NCBI GenBank assembly: GCA_030377945.1
Contig: JAUCGD010000001.1
Coordinates: forward strand, 5,191-69,190
DNA from: Desulfobacterales bacterium HSG17
GTDB taxonomy: Bacteria > Desulfobacterota > Desulfobacteria > Desulfobacterales > Desulfococcaceae
Direction of reading: 5' to 3'
DNA length: 64,000 nucleotides
The notes under the pieces were generated by a model. It made no database searches, was not told the origin of the DNA, and saw only the letters and a program-made list of their open reading frames with translations. Shown here in pieces: positions 60,916 to 64,000 of the stretch; within the stretch, counting starts at the first letter, position 1; each line of letters begins with the position of its first letter. A program made the translations under genes and the position numbers.

Positions 60916-61335
60916 TTATTGGATTTTAAATTTTATTTCTACATTTTTTGCCGGAACGGTGATACGCACCTTTGGACCGTAGCCATGAACGGTGTCATGT
61001 GCGCGTACTTCAATTTCGGCTATCCCATCCGGTATAGACACACCTCGAAGATCTCTGGTCACTGGTTGCTCGTCCACATGAGGATGAGAAAGAACGCGTT
61101 TATTTATAATATCACCTGAAACTGTTAAGATTTCAAACCCATCCGCATAATGCTCCCAACCGGTATCATTATGTTTCACAGAAACAAAAAAACTGCGACT
61201 GCCAAAAAAAGATTCCTTACTGGCTTTAACTTCCTTAATAATAGGTTCATTAGCCCAGATTGAATTTTCGATGGTAAAAATTGCACAGCCAATTGTAACA
61301 AAACAAATCCCAATGAAAATTTTTTTAAATTTGAT
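60916..61335 (-). pseudogene. Small exported-protein gene disrupted by the insertion sequence (3' part)
   Basis: The minus-strand frame from 61335 to 60916 encodes a signal-peptide tail (KKIFIGICFVTIGCAIF, ending near IWANE) and a mature domain with KHNDTGWEHYADGFEI, RVLSHPHVDEQPVTRDL and EVRAHDTVHGYGPKVRITVP. It has no start codon on this side of the IS. The missing start (ATG 63229, MKDIFYAIK) is at 63203-63229 beyond the IS; joining the two and removing one TTTGAT copy gives a 146-residue protein exactly in frame. I do not know the family. A late GTG at 61179 could start only a signal-less fragment. Confidence 0.8.
61330..61335 (+). repeat. Target-site duplication TTTGAT, left copy
   Basis: The hexamer TTTGAT directly precedes the left end of the IS and recurs at 63203-63208 directly after the right end. 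Counting it once restores the interrupted minus-strand reading frame. Confidence 0.7.
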
Positions 61336-63202
61336 AAGGGTGTTGAAATCAACACTTCAATATTCAACATATAGTTAATAAATTCAAATGTTTGTATTGA
61401 TAATGCCTCTATTTTAGTGTATAGTTTTTTAAGAGACCAATCAAAAAAAACAACACAAAAACAAGAGGCATTATGCACAGAAAAAATATCAGATTGATGA
61501 TAACAAAGCAATTGCAAACTTTTCATCCTCACTGGAAAAAAATGAATAGGAAATCCAAAAAAAGGCTGCTTCAACAAATTGTGGATGATGCAGTTAATAA
61601 TTATGATTACTCTCAGACACTGGACATCCCCATTGAGCAGCTGACAGGAGTTGAAGATCAAATGCCGTCTGAAGGAATCCGCAGTATCCCGGAGATGGCC
61701 GACTATATTAAAAATTTTCATAGTGATAATCTCTTTGATTTCGATAAGCGAAAAAAACCATATAGCGAAATCGTTGATCAGGAGTTGCAATTCATTGACC
61801 AGCTTTTAGATGACCAGATTGTCAATAGTTTCATTGCACCAGATGGCTATTCAGCGGCACATAGAGAAATTCAGCCGTATCAATTGTTCCGAATGGAACT
61901 TTTAAAAGTCATCAAATACCCTGAAATCAGTTACAGGAAGTTTTGCAGTGATGAATATTTTGGCAGAGAAAGAAAACAGAACAGACGATTTGTAAGGTTG
62001 CCTTTAAATACAACAAATCAAGTCCACCATACAGAATTGTGCCATTTTCGTACGGACTTACTTTTCAGACAGCTGATGAATGTCTTTGTGTACTTTCTTC
62101 ATCATTTCTATCAATCAGGTTGCCTTGAAAATACGGTCATTCATGGTGTTGATTCGACCGAACTTCCTTCTGAAATCAATTATCCCATTTGTACAGTCGA
62201 GGTAAAAGGCAAAAAAATACGCATATATTCAGATACAGATTGTGATTGTGGAAAACGCCGGAACAAAAGGGACAAATCGTACTATGTTATTGGATATCGA
62301 CTTCATACGCTAACCGCTATTAACCCTTCAACTGGGCATAGTTACCCATTGGTATCTATTGTTGGGGCAGCAAATCATCATGACAGCCTGTTCTTAAAAC
62401 CATTAATCAAGCTTGCGCAGGCAATAGGTATTGATATGAAGCTGATAACTGCCGACCAGGCTTACCATGATAAGGATGGCTCGATACTTGATACAACCGG
62501 TGTCTATGTTGTGGCTCCACCATCTAAAAAAACAAAACTTCCTGAGAATGTTTTAAAATCTCCTTTGAGAATTACCTCCAATGATTTTTGTGAAATTCCA
62601 ATGAGGAGCCTGGGCGCTTCAAGGGATGGCCATGAATTCGGATGTGGTTCAAGGCCAGGTGATTGTATCTTTGAATCAATTTGCACGAAATCAAGGGTTA
62701 TTGATTTTGATAAAGGACACTTTCAACCCATGCCCTTTTTTCATAATGCATCTCAACAAGCCATTGATATCAGAAAGAACTGTGAACGACCTTTTAACCT
62801 GATGAAAAAGCGAGAAGGTCTTGAAATAACAAGAGTAAGAAGCCAACATGGCGTTGTTGTCCGTTCAGCATTGACGACCATAGTAACATTGTTGATTGAA
62901 ATGGCAGGAACACGGCATAAACCAAAGAAACAAGAAAATGAACAAAGGGAGTTATTCGCTGCAACGGGATAAAAATTGAATCTGAAAACATAGATATTGG
63001 CACAATTTTTCTGAGATAACTGTTCAGATTGTTCTGGTATTGCCTGAATTACAAAAAGAGCCGCTCTAATATGAGATTTTAAAAGGCTAAAAACAAAATC
63101 AGGTGATATAGAAAACGGTTTGAGCAAAAAAAAACAAAAAATTGGTTTAAAAATGATAGGGATAGTATAACTCTATTAGATTTTGGACGGTTTCAACACC
63201 TT
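61336..63202 (+). mobile_element. Insertion sequence of 1867 bp with one DDE transposase gene
   Basis: The ends are imperfect terminal inverted repeats, AAGGGTGTTGAAATC on the left and AAGGTGTTGAAACC on the right (read inward). It is flanked by a TTTGAT duplication and contains one long transposase gene in the plus direction. A second short inverted repeat, GTGTTG-AAAT-CAACAC (61340-61355), follows the left end. The boundaries are supported by the reconstructed disrupted gene. I cannot assign the IS family with confidence; it is IS4/ISNCY-like by transposase domain. Confidence 0.8.
61473..62972 (+). CDS. DDE transposase of the insertion sequence
   Basis: 499 residues. The catalytic triad can be proposed as Asp227 (IHGVDSTELP), Asp328 (KLITADQAYHD) and Glu438 (RKNCERPFNLMKKREGLE, a YREK-like region). 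YVIGYRLHTLTAINPSTGHSYPL lies between, typical of the DDE_Tnp_1 fold. A Cys-containing segment (CGSRPGDCIFESIC) may form a zinc site. The reading frame is intact, so the element may be active. Its promoter would lie in the 137 bp between the left end and the ATG. Confidence 0.9.
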   Translation: MHRKNIRLMITKQLQTFHPHWKKMNRKSKKRLLQQIVDDAVNNYDYSQTLDIPIEQLTGVEDQMPSEGIRSIPEMADYIKNFHSDNLFDFDKRKKPYSEIVDQELQFIDQLLDDQIVNSFIAPDGYSAAHREIQPYQLFRMELLKVIKYPEISYRKFCSDEYFGRERKQNRRFVRLPLNTTNQVHHTELCHFRTDLLFRQLMNVFVYFLHHFYQSGCLENTVIHGVDSTELPSEINYPICTVEVKGKKIRIYSDTDCDCGKRRNKRDKSYYVIGYRLHTLTAINPSTGHSYPLVSIVGAANHHDSLFLKPLIKLAQAIGIDMKLITADQAYHDKDGSILDTTGVYVVAPPSKKTKLPENVLKSPLRITSNDFCEIPMRSLGASRDGHEFGCGSRPGDCIFESICTKSRVIDFDKGHFQPMPFFHNASQQAIDIRKNCERPFNLMKKREGLEITRVRSQHGVVVRSALTTIVTLLIEMAGTRHKPKKQENEQRELFAATG

Positions 63203-63208
63203 TTTGAT
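63203..63208 (+). repeat. Target-site duplication TTTGAT, right copy
   Basis: Second copy of the hexamer at 61330-61335, immediately right of the IS. In the minus orientation it encodes the Ile-Lys of the disrupted signal peptide. Confidence 0.7.
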
Positions 63209-63229
63209 GGCATAAAATATATCTTTCAT
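63203..63229 (-). pseudogene. 5' start of the disrupted exported-protein gene
   Basis: Nine codons from ATG 63229 (MKDIFYAIK) with GGGAGA about 10 nt upstream. They continue in frame into the signal peptide at 61329-60916 once the IS is removed. The frame now runs into the IS and should terminate there. Confidence 0.7.
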
Positions 63230-63452
63230 TTCTCAATCTCCCAAGTATGAATATTCAACATTAGTACTATACTGTCACAAAATTACAAATGATTCCAGGT
63301 GAATAAACATCTGAAAAAAATAACAGCATTTAGGCCATATATTCTCTCGAAGTTCATTTCTATCTTCCAACAAAATCTTGATATAGTATATTTTTGGTAT
63401 CTTTGAGAATTCTGGGCATTGGATAATAATGTTTAAGTTCGAACAATTACTT
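63230..63452. other. Intergenic region right of the IS
   Basis: 223 bp, AT-rich, with no coding frame recognised. It contains the promoter side of the disrupted minus-strand gene (ribosome binding site GGGAGA near 63235-63245) and otherwise nothing I can name. Confidence 0.5.
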
Positions 63453-63926
63453 TTATTTCCCAACACGCACCGGCAATGCCCGACCTCCTTCTGAGTAAGA
63501 TTGATCAAGCCAGCCTCGGCGACCATGAGCAAAGGTGAAGGGTGCTGCTGAGGAACCAAAAGTTTCTTCCGACCAGACATATTGATCTGACAATTTGATC
63601 AATGGCGTGATATGATATTTTCCTGGTATCTTTTGATTATATAATGTAGCCAATTCTTTTTGAGTAGGCATCCGCCAGTCACTAAACCCACCACCTTTAT
63701 AATTTTCACAGTAACTTCGGGCGTCATACCAGCTTATTTTATAACCATTATCTTTTGAAGACCAGACCAAACCAGTTTTAGTATCAGTGATGATACCATT
63801 CTCAGAATTTTTATATCTGAGGGAATCAGTTTGTTTTAAAATCTTTTCATTTACAGTTCCAGATAAACACATTACTAATAGAGTAATACATATCAATAAA
63901 AATAGTCTTACCATCTTATTCGCCAT
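63453..63926 (-). CDS. DUF1566 (Lcl C-terminal domain) exported protein
   Basis: 157 residues from ATG 63926 (MANKMVRLFLLICITLLVMCLSG, a signal peptide whose LVMC may act as a lipobox). The domain is recognised by GIITDTKTGLVWSSKDNG, the cysteine-containing WYDARSYCENYKGGGFSDWRMPTQKELATL and the WSEETF segment, ending GGRALPVRVGK. Proteins of this family are surface or periplasmic and of unknown function. The frame is open upstream to 63995. The best ribosome binding site (GAGGGGAAAGGA) points to a different-frame ATG, so the start is uncertain. Confidence 0.8.
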   Translation of the reverse strand: MANKMVRLFLLICITLLVMCLSGTVNEKILKQTDSLRYKNSENGIITDTKTGLVWSSKDNGYKISWYDARSYCENYKGGGFSDWRMPTQKELATLYNQKIPGKYHITPLIKLSDQYVWSEETFGSSAAPFTFAHGRRGWLDQSYSEGGRALPVRVGK

Positions 63927-64000
63927 GTAGGAAGCTTTTGAGATTTCATATCCTTTCCCCTCAAGGAAATAATCCAAAAATTTTAAATATAACAATATAT

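Noticed and set aside
61176..61790. Minus-strand frame of 204 codons across the IS left end
   Set aside because: It joins antisense transposase sequence to the wrong frame of the disrupted exported-protein gene; the correct frame carries the signal peptide.
63256..63450. Right half of the choloylglycine hydrolase or of the IS target beyond the IS
   Set aside because: I looked for continuation of the broken genes here and found only AT-rich noncoding DNA apart from the nine-codon start at 63203-63229.
1..64000. CRISPR arrays, rRNA and tRNA genes
   Set aside because: No regularly spaced repeats, rRNA-like segments or cloverleaf-type sequences were recognised on either strand by eye; short or unusual tRNAs could still be missed.

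Overview
The window looks like chromosomal DNA from an AT-rich strictly anaerobic deltaproteobacterium of the Desulfobacteraceae type (Desulfobacula/Desulfobacter-like). This is an inference from gene content: LL-diaminopimelate aminotransferase (dapL), two tandem moeA genes, menA/ubiE menaquinone genes, 2,4-dienoyl-CoA-reductase-like flavoproteins, an ETF plus acyl-CoA dehydrogenase operon, bacteriohemerythrin and a sigma-54-type promoter. No rRNA, tRNA, CRISPR array or replication origin was recognised.

Layout. 0-17 kb is mostly core genes: the end of a DUF2520 gene, an M16C/PreP-like protease, rsmA broken by a frameshift at a C9 tract, a divergent HD-GYP protein, dapL with two moeA genes (the second fused to a periplasmic-binding-protein-like domain), a VWA-OmpA lipoprotein, uppP, a phosphomannomutase, a UvrD-like helicase and an MFS transporter. 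17-25.5 kb holds a minus-strand operon, NMT1/THI5-type ABC transporter genes followed by ubiE and menA, between two large Fe-S flavoproteins of the dienoyl-CoA reductase/Old Yellow Enzyme family. 25.7-37.4 kb has a thymidylate-synthase-like gene, elaA, arfB, an SDR, a pentapeptide-repeat/K+-channel fusion, an HDOD protein, a VWA protein, a histidine kinase/response regulator pair, a second VWA-OmpA lipoprotein behind a sigma-54-like promoter, a remnant cobalamin riboswitch without a target, and a bacteriohemerythrin.

37.5-46.8 kb is one plus-strand catabolic operon: etfB-etfA-acyl-CoA dehydrogenase-tetR-APH-type kinase-SDR-two large acyl-CoA dehydrogenases, behind a 26-bp palindrome. An APH-type kinase beside an ACAD10/11-like dehydrogenase recalls the levulinate (Lva) and animal ACAD10/11 pathways, in which 4-hydroxyacyl-CoAs are phosphorylated and then converted to ordinary beta-oxidation substrates.

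46.8-63.4 kb looks accessory: a 5'-truncated LysE remnant, a RelE/HigA-type toxin-antitoxin pair, and then an island of two paralogous TetR regulators, one oligopeptide-type ABC transporter (two permeases, two ATPases), two paralogous solute-binding proteins and three predicted SAM methyltransferases. The binding protein and the LCM-type methyltransferase are each duplicated, and related TTGTTA-containing palindromes precede both regulators. This is the best candidate in the window for an undescribed system. The right edge holds a truncated choloylglycine-hydrolase-type gene and a 1.87-kb insertion sequence that interrupts a small exported-protein gene. Removing the IS and one copy of a 6-bp target duplication restores that gene exactly in frame. 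A DUF1566 protein ends the window.
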